Assembly: GCA_003241645.1 (NCBI GenBank)
Contig: QFOX01000017.1
Location: forward strand, 1-33,821
Origin: Azospirillum brasilense
GTDB lineage: Bacteria > Pseudomonadota > Alphaproteobacteria > Rickettsiales > UBA3002
Direction of reading: 5' to 3'
Length of the DNA: 33,821 nucleotides
The translations under genes and the position numbers were made by a program. Shown piece after piece: positions 6,136-14,580 of this stretch (position 1 is the stretch's first letter; every line of letters begins with the position of its first letter). The notes beneath the pieces were generated by a model that searched no databases, was not told the origin of the DNA, and worked only from the letters and a program-made list of their open reading frames with translations.

Positions 6136-7614
6136 ATGGCTGCAGAAGTTCACTCGCTCCAATCTCCCCCCACCACGGCCCCGCTACGCGAAGCGCCGCA
6201 CAATTTCGAAGCCGAACAGGCCGTGCTGGGCGCCATCCTCGCGAATAACGAAGCGTTGAACCATGTGGGCACCAGCATTGCGCCGGAAGATTTCTACGCG
6301 GCCATTCACCAGCGCATCTACAAAGCCATCCTGCAATTCCATGACAAGGGGCTCATTGCCAACCCGGTGACCATGAAGCACCACTTCGTGGGGCAGGAAG
6401 GCGTGGAGGATCAATACCTCGCCCGCCTGGTGGCCGCGGCCACCTCCATCATCAACATCCATGATTATGCGCGCATCATCCGCGACCTCGCCATCAAGCG
6501 CCGCCTCATCCATATCGGCGAGGAAGCGGTCATCGGCGCGTATGACCCGCAGAACGAGCATAACGGCATCACGCAGGTGGAATCGGTGGAGCAGCAGCTG
6601 TTCCGCTTAGCGACCGACGGCGACGCGGAAGGCGGCTTCAAGGCCCTGAAATTCTCGCTGGCGGATGCACTGACGCGCACCGAAAAAGCCTTCCAGCGCA
6701 GCGGCGAAGTGGTGGGCGTGACCACCGGCCTGAAAGACATGGACAAGCTGCTGGGTGGGCTACACCCCAGCGACCTGCTGATCCTCGCCGGTCGCCCGTC
6801 GATGGGGAAGACCGCGCTGGCCATGAACCTTGCATTCAACGCCGCCAAATCGCTGCAGGAGCAGGACGCCGACGCGCATGAGCGCGGCGAGAAACCCCGC
6901 TCGGTCGGCTTCTTCTCGCTCGAGATGTCGTCGGAACAGCTGGCCATGCGTTTGCTCGCTTCGGCCTGCGGCATCAGCTCGCACAAGCTGCAGCGCGGTG
7001 ACCTGACGCAGGAAGAATTCCAGCGCCTGGTGGAAGGCAGCCAGTCGCTGAACGCACTGCCCATGCATATCGACGATACGCCGGCGCTCTCCATCGCTGC
7101 GCTACGCAGCCGCGCGCGCCGCCTGAAGCGCGTGCATAACGTGTCGCTGCTGGTGATCGATTACCTGCAGCTGGTGCGCCCCAGCAGCAGCAACAGCCAG
7201 ACCAACCGCGTGCAGGAAGTGTCGGAGATCACGCAGGGCCTCAAAGCCATTGCGAAAGAGCTGGACATTCCGGTGATCGCGCTGTCGCAGCTGAGCCGCG
7301 CGGTGGAACAGCGCGAAGACAAGCGCCCGCAACTGGCCGACCTGCGCGAATCCGGCTCCATCGAGCAGGACGCCGACGTGGTGATGTTCGTCTTCCGTGA
7401 GGAGTATTATGTGTCGCGCCAGCAGCCGCGCGAAGGCACGCCGGAACACGCTGAGTGGCAAACGAAAATGGATGCGGTGCACGGCCTCGCCCAAGTGATC
7501 GTGGCCAAGCACCGTAATGGCCCCGTGGATTCGGTGGACCTGCAATTCACCTCGGAGACCACCACCTTCCACGATTACGTGAAGCCCGACCACCTGCCCG
7601 AGCAGTATTATTAG
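6136..7614 (+). CDS. dnaB: Replicative DNA helicase DnaB
   Basis: DnaB is the hexameric helicase that unwinds DNA ahead of the replication fork. The 492-residue protein has the N-terminal domain (about 20-125; PHNFEAEQAVLGAILANNEA) that contacts primase, a linker, and a RecA-like ATPase: Walker A GRPSMGKT at 219-226, SLEMS at 261-265, Walker B LLVIDYLQL at 338-346, and the DLRESGSIEQDAD block at 402-414. No intein or truncation is seen. ATG 6136 gives a normal N-terminus, though no strong Shine-Dalgarno precedes it. The usual neighbour rplI lies upstream but is separated by about 1.9 kb of rearranged sequence. alr follows after a 70-base gap filled by a large hairpin. Confidence 0.97.
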   Translation: MAAEVHSLQSPPTTAPLREAPHNFEAEQAVLGAILANNEALNHVGTSIAPEDFYAAIHQRIYKAILQFHDKGLIANPVTMKHHFVGQEGVEDQYLARLVAAATSIINIHDYARIIRDLAIKRRLIHIGEEAVIGAYDPQNEHNGITQVESVEQQLFRLATDGDAEGGFKALKFSLADALTRTEKAFQRSGEVVGVTTGLKDMDKLLGGLHPSDLLILAGRPSMGKTALAMNLAFNAAKSLQEQDADAHERGEKPRSVGFFSLEMSSEQLAMRLLASACGISSHKLQRGDLTQEEFQRLVEGSQSLNALPMHIDDTPALSIAALRSRARRLKRVHNVSLLVIDYLQLVRPSSSNSQTNRVQEVSEITQGLKAIAKELDIPVIALSQLSRAVEQREDKRPQLADLRESGSIEQDADVVMFVFREEYYVSRQQPREGTPEHAEWQTKMDAVHGLAQVIVAKHRNGPVDSVDLQFTSETTTFHDYVKPDHLPEQYY

Positions 7615-7621
7615 GGATGCC

Positions 7622-7683
7622 GTGAATGGTGAGTGGTGAATTGTGCTTTTCTAACGCTGCACGATTCACTATTCACTACTCAC
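7622..7683. repeat. Long imperfect hairpin filling the dnaB-alr gap
   Basis: The left arm 7622-7646 pairs with the right arm 7659-7683 over 25 positions, with one mismatch and four G-U pairs, around a 12-base loop. The right arm repeats the unit ATTCACT and ends two bases before the alr ATG. There is no T-run after the stem, so it is not a classical terminator. It looks like a palindromic repeat element and covers the place where the alr ribosome binding site should be. Confidence 0.8.
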
Positions 7684-7684
7684 T

Positions 7685-8779
7685 ATGTTTTTGACCCCCA
7701 CCCTTACCGTGAATGTGAGCGCCATTGTCGCCAACTGGCAGACGCTGCGCGCGCAATTCAGCGGCCGCGAGACCGCCGCCGTGGTGAAGGCCGACGCCTA
7801 TGGGCTGGGCATGGTGGAAGTGGCCACCGCGCTGGAAAAAGCCGGGTGCCACACCTTCTGCGTCGCCACGCTTGGCGAGGGTATTAGCTTGCGTGCCGCC
7901 CTGCCGGATGTGCGCATTCTGGTGTTCCATGGCGTGCAGGAAGGCGAGGAATTCGCCTTCCGCCAGCACCGGCTGGTGCCCGCACTGGCTAGCCGCGCGC
8001 AGGTCGAACGCTGGAAGCCGGTGGCGGCAGAATTCCCGCATGCGGTCAGCGCGCTGCATATCGACACGGCGATGGCGCGGCTTGGCCTGCAGATGGATGA
8101 ATTCACGGCGTTGCTCGCCGCCGAGCCGGACCTGCTGAAGCAATGCCGCGTCGGGCTGGTGATGAGCCATCTCGCCTGCGCGCCGGAGCCCGCCCACCCC
8201 AGCAACGCGCAGCAGCGCGACGCCATGCAGCACCTGCGCGCACTGGTAGGCGAGGATATGCCCATTTCGCTGTGCAATTCGGGGGGCATTTACCTGCCCC
8301 GCGATTTCCATTTCGACCTCGCGCGGCCGGGTTGCGCGCTGTACGGCATCGCCCCGCAGGACGGTGCCGCCAACCCCATGCAGCAGGTGGCGCAGTGGGA
8401 TGCGCCCATCATCAGCACCCGGGTGCTGGAGCGCGCGCAAGCCGTGGGCTATGGCGCCACCCAGACCCTGCCCAAAGGCGCACGCATGGCCACCGTCGCC
8501 ACCGGCTATGCCGATGGCTACCTGCGCCAGGCCAGTGGCCGCGGGGCCGTGGGCTATGTGGGCGAATACCGCGCACCACTAGTGGGCCGCGTGACCATGG
8601 ACATGCTGTGCTTCGATGTGTCGGGCGTGCCCGAAGCACTGCTGGGCGACGGCGCCATGCTGACGCTGCTGGGCGACCGTGACGGCATTCGGGTGGATGA
8701 CGTGGCCGCTGCCGCCGACACCATCGGCTACGAGGTGCTGACCCGCATTGGCCCCCGGGTGCGGCGCGTTTATATTTAA
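7685..8779 (+). CDS. alr: Alanine racemase
   Basis: This PLP enzyme converts L- to D-alanine for peptidoglycan. The 364-residue length is normal. The PLP lysine is Lys35 in AAVVKADAYGLG, the second catalytic residue is Tyr256 in AVGYGAT, and the PLP phosphate region GVTLCNSG-type appears as ISLCNSGG (194-201). The C-terminal barrel carries GRVTMDMLCFD. ATG 7685 fits the family N-terminus (LTVNVSAIVANW) but no Shine-Dalgarno is visible, because the 25-base-pair hairpin ends two bases upstream. Translation may be leaderless-like, coupled, or controlled by the hairpin; a GTG at about codon 9 is an alternative start. Confidence 0.95.
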   Translation: MFLTPTLTVNVSAIVANWQTLRAQFSGRETAAVVKADAYGLGMVEVATALEKAGCHTFCVATLGEGISLRAALPDVRILVFHGVQEGEEFAFRQHRLVPALASRAQVERWKPVAAEFPHAVSALHIDTAMARLGLQMDEFTALLAAEPDLLKQCRVGLVMSHLACAPEPAHPSNAQQRDAMQHLRALVGEDMPISLCNSGGIYLPRDFHFDLARPGCALYGIAPQDGAANPMQQVAQWDAPIISTRVLERAQAVGYGATQTLPKGARMATVATGYADGYLRQASGRGAVGYVGEYRAPLVGRVTMDMLCFDVSGVPEALLGDGAMLTLLGDRDGIRVDDVAAAADTIGYEVLTRIGPRVRRVYI

Positions 8780-8787
8780 ACTCGACT

Positions 8788-9609
8788 ATGCGCCCCGGAG
8801 TGGCTAGAACCGCTGCCATGGTTTGCCTCATCCAACATAACCCGCTTGCCCGCGTGGGCCGTGTGTTCCTCTCGTTCCTGTCGGCGATTGGCCGTCTGGC
8901 GCTGTTCACCGGCGGCATCATTACCCATGGCATGCGCCCGCCCTTTTATTTCGGGCAGTTCGGCCGCATGGTCATCGAGATCGGGTATTATTCGCTGCCG
9001 GTCATTGGCCTGACCACGCTGTTCACCGGCGCGGCGCTGGCCCTGCAATCCTATTCCGGCTTTGCCGATTTCGGGGCCGAACAATCCATCCCCATCATCG
9101 TGGCGCTGGCCATCACCCGCGAGCTTGGCCCGGTCATGGCGGGGCTGATGGTGGCCGGCCGCATCGGCGCGGCGTTCGCCGCCGAGATCGGCACCATGCG
9201 CGTGACCGAACAGATCGACGCGCTGGTGACCCTTTCCACCAACCCGTTCAAGTACCTGCTGTTCCCGCGCGTGCTCGCCGCGGCGCTGATGCTGCCGCTG
9301 CTGGTGTTCGTGGGCGATATTATCGGCATTTTCGGTGGCTACATGGTGAGCGTGAAAGCACTCGGCTTTGCGCCCATGCCCTACATCAACAACACGTGGA
9401 ATTTCCTCGACTGGTTCGACGTGATGACCGGGCTGGTCAAAGCCAGCGCCTTCGGCTTCATCGTGGCGCTCATGGGCTGCTACCATGGCTACCACAGCAA
9501 AGGCGGCGCGCAGGGCGTGGGTGCGGCCACCACCAACGCGGTGGTCAGCGCCAGCATCCTTATCCTGCTGATGAATTACCTTCTCACCGAAATGTTCTTC
9601 TCGCTATGA
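8788..9609 (+). CDS. mlaE: MlaE-family lipid transport permease
   Basis: MlaE is the inner-membrane permease of the Mla phospholipid transporter that maintains outer-membrane asymmetry. The 273-residue protein has the family's helices and the core block TRELGPVMAGLMVAGRIGAA (from 111), followed by the coupling motif EQIDAL (141-146) and GYHSKGGAQGVGAATT near the end. It follows alr by eight bases. Two starts are possible, ATG 8788 and ATG 8818; neither has a strong ribosome binding site. Its ATPase partner is downstream, but a palindromic repeat element separates them and no MCE (MlaD) gene is nearby, so the substrate-binding subunit must be encoded elsewhere or shared with the second set at 20826-23465. 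Confidence 0.9.
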   Translation: MRPGVARTAAMVCLIQHNPLARVGRVFLSFLSAIGRLALFTGGIITHGMRPPFYFGQFGRMVIEIGYYSLPVIGLTTLFTGAALALQSYSGFADFGAEQSIPIIVALAITRELGPVMAGLMVAGRIGAAFAAEIGTMRVTEQIDALVTLSTNPFKYLLFPRVLAAALMLPLLVFVGDIIGIFGGYMVSVKALGFAPMPYINNTWNFLDWFDVMTGLVKASAFGFIVALMGCYHGYHSKGGAQGVGAATTNAVVSASILILLMNYLLTEMFFSL

Positions 9610-9623
9610 GCATCGTATTTTCA

Positions 9624-9772
9624 GTCACCCCGGAAAAATTTTCAGGAGAAAATTTCCTCCGGGGTCCACGCAAAAAATGTCAGGAGGCATTTTTTGACGA
9701 CAGCGGTCTGCTGACCGCTGTGCCGTCTGGATCCCGGAGATTTTTCCCTGCTGGTAAAAATTCCGGGATGAC
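9624..9772. repeat. Composite palindromic element, four consecutive hairpins
   Basis: The mlaE-mlaF gap holds four adjacent stem-loops: 9627-9665 (ACCCCGGA/TCCGGGGT plus an AT-rich inner stem, loop AGGA), 9672-9695 (AAAAAATG/CATTTTTT, extended to loop AGGA), 9696-9727 (ACAGCGGTC/GACCGCTGT, loop TGCT) and 9731-9769 (ATCCCGGA/TCCGGGAT, loop TGCT). The outer ends also form an inverted repeat, GTCACCCCGGAA and TTCCGGGATGAC. Elements with GTCATCCCGG-type ends recur in many alphaproteobacterial genomes; naming a family needs a search. Confidence 0.85.
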
Positions 9773-9784
9773 ACGGTGGAGTAA

Positions 9785-10573
9785 ATGACCATGAGCACGA
9801 CCCCCAAGATCGAACTGCGCGACGTGCATAAACGCTTTGGCTCCAAAGTAGTGCTGGACGGCGTGAATATCAGCGTCGCGCCCGGCGAATCGCTGGTGAT
9901 CATTGGCGGCTCGGGTTCGGGCAAATCCGTCACGATCAAGTCCGTGCTGGGCCTCATCAAGCCGGATGCTGGGCAGATCTTCGTGGATGGGCAGGACGCG
10001 ACCAATCTTTCGTTCCGCCAGCGCGAGCCGTTCCTGCGTAAATTCGGCATGCTGTTCCAGGGCGGCGCGCTGTTCGATTCGCTGCCCGTGTGGCGCAACA
10101 TTACCTTCGCGGTGGCGCAAAGCCAGAAGGACCTCAGCAAAAAACAGCTGAAAGAACTGGCCGTAGAGAAATTGCAGGCCGTGGGCCTGCGCGCCGAAGT
10201 GGCCGACCAGTTCCCGGCCGAGCTTTCGGGGGGCATGGCCAAGCGCGTGGGGCTCGCGCGTGCCATTGCCAACAGCCCGGAGATCATCTTCTTCGATGAG
10301 CCGACCACCGGCCTCGACCCCATCATGTCCGACGTGATCAACGAGCTGATCGTGGCGCAGGTGAAAAAGCTGGGCGCCACCACCGTCACCATCACCCACG
10401 ATATGAGCAGCGTGCGCAAGATCGCCACGCGCGTGGCCATGATCTATCAGGGCAAGATCATCTGGGATGGGCCGGTGAGCGAGATCGACCGCTCCGGCAA
10501 CCCGTATGTTGAGCAATTCGTGCATGGGCGCGGCGATGGGCCGATCCATGTGGAAGGCCGCAAAACGGCCTGA
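9785..10573 (+). CDS. mlaF: MlaF-family ABC transporter ATP-binding protein
   Basis: MlaF powers the Mla phospholipid transporter from the cytoplasmic side. The 262-residue protein has Walker A GGSGSGKS (41-48), Q-loop FQGGALFDSL (91-100), the signature ELSGGMAKRVGLARA (from 146), Walker B IIFFDEP (167-173) and the switch His205. The FQGGALFDSL and GGMAKRVGLARA blocks are typical of MlaF rather than other importers. GGTGGAG lies just upstream; ATG 9785 and ATG 9791 are both usable. The gene is separated from mlaE by a 150-base palindromic element, which could attenuate or stabilise the shared transcript. Confidence 0.93.
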   Translation: MTMSTTPKIELRDVHKRFGSKVVLDGVNISVAPGESLVIIGGSGSGKSVTIKSVLGLIKPDAGQIFVDGQDATNLSFRQREPFLRKFGMLFQGGALFDSLPVWRNITFAVAQSQKDLSKKQLKELAVEKLQAVGLRAEVADQFPAELSGGMAKRVGLARAIANSPEIIFFDEPTTGLDPIMSDVINELIVAQVKKLGATTVTITHDMSSVRKIATRVAMIYQGKIIWDGPVSEIDRSGNPYVEQFVHGRGDGPIHVEGRKTA

Positions 10574-10643
10574 TTTCGTTAAAATTCAGCGGTTTTCACA
10601 GAATCTTCATGTTTTCGCCATGCTATGCTAGTATGGTAGCACC

Positions 10644-13193
10644 ATGCAGCCACTGCCACATTACCTCGATTACAACCGCCATTACGGGTACGAGCTTCGC
10701 TACGATTCCACCAAGCAGGAATTGCAGGCCGACCTGATCACCACGGCCCAGCCATGGGCGCGGCTTAGCACCGCCATGACCAACCAGTTGCGCGTCATCT
10801 CGGCCGACACGCATGGGCCCGGCACGGCGCACACCCCCAGCCGCCGTCAGGGTTCGCTGTATTTCCCGAACATCCACCGCCAGTTCACGCTGTGCCTGGG
10901 CGACGAGCCCATCGGCCAATACGGCGTGGAGCTGGATGGTAGCCTTACCCAGATCTATCGCCGCCCGCTGACGGTGGATGAGGTGCGCCGCATGGGTACC
11001 TTCCACAAGACCGGCCCCTACCCCATGAAGCGCGACGGCATGGGGCTGGAGGAGCAGCGCGCGCTGGTGCGCATGGCGGAAACTTCCGTGTTCTCAGATT
11101 TCCACACCCACAGCTCCGGGCAGATCACCCCGCGCGGCCTGCTGGAAGTGGCCATGCGCCACAAGCCGTACCACTACCCCATCGAGCTGATGCGCGAGGC
11201 GGGCATCAACACCAGCTATGCGGATATTCCGCAGAAGCACCGCACCATGATCAAGCGCATTCCCTTCACCCCGAAGGAGCGCCCCGGCGTGGTCTATCCC
11301 GACGAGGTGGAAGGCGCCGACCTGCACCAGCTTTCGCCTGCCGACCTGAACAAGCTCGCCGCACGCATGGCGATGCCGACCGACCGGCAATCCACCTTCA
11401 CGGAGATGGAGCACGACGCGTACCGTTTCCGCTACCCGCTGACCAAAGACAAAAAACTGGTGCGCGAGACCATCATCAAGACCGCGCAGGAGCTCTCGGC
11501 GCAGGGCATCAAATACGCCGAGCTGGCCTATGTGGGGCTGGATGATCCGGCCATGCTCAAGCTGGTGCACGACACCATGGAAGAGATCAAGGCCGACCCG
11601 GCCACGAAGGATCTGACCTTACGGTTCATGCTGGGCATTCCGCGCGGTATCCCGCTCGAGAAGATCGAGGAGATGCTGGAGAAAGCCAAGATCCTGACGC
11701 AGAGCCCCTACGTGGTGGGCGTGGATTTCCTTGGCTACGAAGTGAACAAGACCGAGCGTTTCGTGAGCCAGTACGAAGCCTTCGCCACCTGGGCGAACGA
11801 GCACCGCCCCGGCCTGACGCTGCGCGTGCATGCGGGCGAGAACGACAAGAACCCGGATAACGTCAAAGACTTCCTGAAAATGGCGGTGCGTTACCCCAAC
11901 CTGCATTACCGCATCGGCCACGGGCTGTACGGCATGGACAGGGAAGCCATTGGCCTCGCGAAAAAGCTCTGCGCCGACCATGCCAACCCGCGCCTGACGG
12001 TGGAATTCAACCCCAGCTCGAACATTGCGCTGAACAACCTCGACGACCTGCGCGAGATTCCCTTCAAGGCCGCGCTGGAGAACGGCATTCCGTTCATCGT
12101 CAGTTCCGATTCGGCGGGCACCTATGGCACCAGCGCGCTGCAGCTGGGGCTGGCCGCCTACCATGGCGGGCTCGACCAGAAAGGCTTCGAGCATCTCTAC
12201 GAACACCAGCAATACCTTATCAACTTTCAGCTGCTGCGTTCGGTTGAACTGGCGCAGGCGATCGAGCAATGGAGCACGCCGGAAGGCAAGCAGCAATTCC
12301 TCGATAAACTCTCCGGCGAGCTTTCCGCGGTGCCCAAAGCGGTCATCCCGAAAGCGGCGGAGGTGAGTCAGGAAGAAATCGACAAAAAACTGAAACACGA
12401 TCAGGTCACGCTGGTGAACCCCGGCGAACGCATTCCCGAACTGGCGGGCAAACGTTCGGTCACCGTGGTGGGCGCATCCGGCGAGAGCTGGAAGCGCATT
12501 CCCAAAGGCCAGCAGCGGGAAATGGCCATCGCGGTGGATATGCTCATCCACGCGCTGGGCGATAACACCTACCTTGTGCAGGGGCGCAACAAACGCACCG
12601 GCATCAGCAAGGTGATGTACCGCTCCATTCAGGAAGTGAACGAGACCCGCGTGGCGCAGGGTCGCCCGCAGCTTTACAACGTGGGCATTTACGTGAACCC
12701 GAGTTTCGACCTCGACCAGTCCTACCGCCACCTGACGCACATGGTGCACCATAGCGGGCAATTGCTCGATCTGCCGGATGCCATCGTGGGCCACACCTTC
12801 GCCAATGACGGGGTGCTGGTGGCCGTGGGCGGTGCCGCTTTCACGCGCGACATCGTGCTGAAGGCCGACCAGCGCGGCATTCGCGACAGCGACGCCGGCA
12901 ACAATAAAATGATGATCCTGATGAGCGAGGCGAATGGTGCTTCGGCCGAGAAATCGGTGGTGCTGCACCCCGACTATAAGGCCATCGACGGGCGGCAGCT
13001 GGTCAAGAAGCTCTACGAACAACAGCCGGACCTGTTCCCCAAGGGCTTCAGCGCCCGCCAGATCAACCGGCTGTATGAAGATGCGCAAAAACGCGTCAGC
13101 ACCTACGGCTACAACATCGCCGATTCAAAGGTCAGCGACGTGCAGCAGATCAGCCGCACGCCCGTGCCCGGCGACAAAGGTCGCACCCGATAG
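10644..13193 (+). CDS. Adenosine-deaminase-like protein fused to a SLOG-like C-terminal domain
   Basis: This 849-residue protein has three parts. Residues 1-145 match nothing I know. Residues 146-545 are a metal-dependent deaminase barrel: HxH in SDFHTHSSG (His154, His156), HAGE (His396, catalytic Glu399), GHG (His426) and SSDSAG (Asp489). Where classical adenosine deaminases have Asp-Asp the second residue is Ser490, so substrate or activity may differ. Residues about 603-800 look like a Rossmann SLOG/LOG nucleotide-binding domain: SVTVVGASG, then LVQGRNKRTGISKVMYRS, then DGVLVAVGGAAFTRDIVLKA, resembling the GGxxGLM and GGxGT motifs. No signal peptide is seen. A weak promoter (TTCATG, 17 bases, TAGTAT at 10629-10634) precedes it. 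Codon use matches the neighbours. It may hydrolyse or sense purine nucleotides. RADAR RdrB is also a large deaminase, but no RdrA-like ATPase is adjacent. Confidence 0.75.
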   Translation: MQPLPHYLDYNRHYGYELRYDSTKQELQADLITTAQPWARLSTAMTNQLRVISADTHGPGTAHTPSRRQGSLYFPNIHRQFTLCLGDEPIGQYGVELDGSLTQIYRRPLTVDEVRRMGTFHKTGPYPMKRDGMGLEEQRALVRMAETSVFSDFHTHSSGQITPRGLLEVAMRHKPYHYPIELMREAGINTSYADIPQKHRTMIKRIPFTPKERPGVVYPDEVEGADLHQLSPADLNKLAARMAMPTDRQSTFTEMEHDAYRFRYPLTKDKKLVRETIIKTAQELSAQGIKYAELAYVGLDDPAMLKLVHDTMEEIKADPATKDLTLRFMLGIPRGIPLEKIEEMLEKAKILTQSPYVVGVDFLGYEVNKTERFVSQYEAFATWANEHRPGLTLRVHAGENDKNPDNVKDFLKMAVRYPNLHYRIGHGLYGMDREAIGLAKKLCADHANPRLTVEFNPSSNIALNNLDDLREIPFKAALENGIPFIVSSDSAGTYGTSALQLGLAAYHGGLDQKGFEHLYEHQQYLINFQLLRSVELAQAIEQWSTPEGKQQFLDKLSGELSAVPKAVIPKAAEVSQEEIDKKLKHDQVTLVNPGERIPELAGKRSVTVVGASGESWKRIPKGQQREMAIAVDMLIHALGDNTYLVQGRNKRTGISKVMYRSIQEVNETRVAQGRPQLYNVGIYVNPSFDLDQSYRHLTHMVHHSGQLLDLPDAIVGHTFANDGVLVAVGGAAFTRDIVLKADQRGIRDSDAGNNKMMILMSEANGASAEKSVVLHPDYKAIDGRQLVKKLYEQQPDLFPKGFSARQINRLYEDAQKRVSTYGYNIADSKVSDVQQISRTPVPGDKGRTR

Positions 13194-13231
13194 CGATTGC
13201 CAACGCCGCGCCCCGCCGCTAGGTAGGGGGC

Positions 13232-14578
13232 ATGGCAAAATCTTCCACGCTTTATGTCTGCCAGGCCTGCGGCGCGAGCTACCCGAAATGGGCCGGCAAA
13301 TGCGACGCCTGCGGCGAATGGAACACGCTGGTGGAAGAGAGCGTGACCGCCACACCCAAGGGCTTGAAGCCCGGGAAATCCAAAGGCCTTACCACCGCCT
13401 CGCTGGCCGATTATGCCGAAGCGCCGCCGCGCATCCGCACCGGTATGGGCGAGCTGGACGGCGTGCTGGGCGGCGGGCTCGTCACCGATTCGGCCATTCT
13501 GCTTGGCGGTGATCCCGGCATTGGTAAATCCACGTTATTGCTGCAGGCCTGCGCCAGCATCGCCGCGCGCGGCCATGCGGTGCTCTATGTCTCGGGCGAG
13601 GAATCGCTCGCACAAATCCAGCTGCGCGCCGCGCGCCTTGGCCTTAGCAAAGCGCCGCTGACACTGGCCGCCGCCACGAACGTGCGCGACATCCTGAGCG
13701 CCGTGGACCATGCGGATGCCCCCGCCGTGCTGGTGATCGATTCCATCCAGACCATGTTCGTCGATTCGCTGGATTCCGCCCCCGGCACGGTGGCACAGGT
13801 GCGCGCCAGCGCGCATGAGCTGATCCGCGCCGCGAAGAAGCGCGGCTTCGCGCTGCTGCTGGTGGGCCACGTGACCAAGGACGGGCAGATCGCCGGGCCC
13901 CGCGTGCTGGAGCACATGGTCGATACCGTGCTGTATTTCGAAGGCGACCGCGGGCATTATTACCGCATCCTGCGCGCGGTGAAGAACCGCTTCGGCGCCA
14001 CGGATGAGATCGGCGTGTTCCAGATGAACGATACGGGGTTGGCCGAGGTCACCAACCCCTCGGCCCTATTCCTGCATGAGCGCAGCGCGCCGGTGAGCGG
14101 CGCGGCCGTGTTCGCGGGCATGGAAGGCACGCGGCCGCTGTTGGTGGAAATCCAGGCGCTGGTGTCGCAAAGCGGCATGAGCACGCCACGCCGCGCCACC
14201 GTGGGCTTCGACGGCGCGCGGCTGGCCATGATCCTCGCCGTGCTGGAAACCCGCGCGGGCATGCGCTTTGCCGACAAGGAAGTGTTCCTGAACGTGGCGG
14301 GTGGCATGAAGGTGAACGAACCCGCGGCCGACGTGGCGGCAAGCCTTGCACTTATTTCGGCACTGCTGGACAAGCCCATTCCCGCCACCACCGTGGCCTT
14401 TGGCGAGATCGGCCTGACCGGCGAGATCCGCATGGTCGGGCGGGCGGATGCACGGCTGAAGGAAGCGGCGGCGCTGGGCTTTACTCGCAGCGTAATTCCG
14501 CCTAGTAAGGGCAAGCATAACGGCGCCCGCGAAGTGGCGCATGTGGACGCGCTGGTGCGCATGATGTTGGAGGAATAA
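13232..14578 (+). CDS. radA: DNA repair protein RadA
   Basis: RadA is a RecA-related ATPase that promotes branch migration in recombinational repair. The 448-residue protein begins with a four-cysteine zinc finger (Cys10, 13, 24, 27: CQAC and CDAC), then Walker A GGDPGIGKS (92-100), Walker B VLVIDS (165-170), the RadA-specific KNRFG motif (250-254), and a Lon-protease-like C-terminal domain without peptidase use. GTAGGGGG precedes ATG 13232. It is followed by cvpA after two bases and so probably heads the radA-cvpA-purF transcription unit. Confidence 0.96.
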   Translation: MAKSSTLYVCQACGASYPKWAGKCDACGEWNTLVEESVTATPKGLKPGKSKGLTTASLADYAEAPPRIRTGMGELDGVLGGGLVTDSAILLGGDPGIGKSTLLLQACASIAARGHAVLYVSGEESLAQIQLRAARLGLSKAPLTLAAATNVRDILSAVDHADAPAVLVIDSIQTMFVDSLDSAPGTVAQVRASAHELIRAAKKRGFALLLVGHVTKDGQIAGPRVLEHMVDTVLYFEGDRGHYYRILRAVKNRFGATDEIGVFQMNDTGLAEVTNPSALFLHERSAPVSGAAVFAGMEGTRPLLVEIQALVSQSGMSTPRRATVGFDGARLAMILAVLETRAGMRFADKEVFLNVAGGMKVNEPAADVAASLALISALLDKPIPATTVAFGEIGLTGEIRMVGRADARLKEAAALGFTRSVIPPSKGKHNGAREVAHVDALVRMMLEE

Positions 14579-14580
14579 CC

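Noticed and set aside
11619..13088. A 489-residue open frame on the minus strand
   Set aside because: Antisense of the deaminase-SLOG gene; no recognisable motif, and the sense frame has a full metal-binding site.
10644..13193. Calling the deaminase gene RADAR RdrB
   Set aside because: No RdrA-like ATPase is adjacent, and the SLOG-like C-terminal domain is not a feature I know from RdrB.
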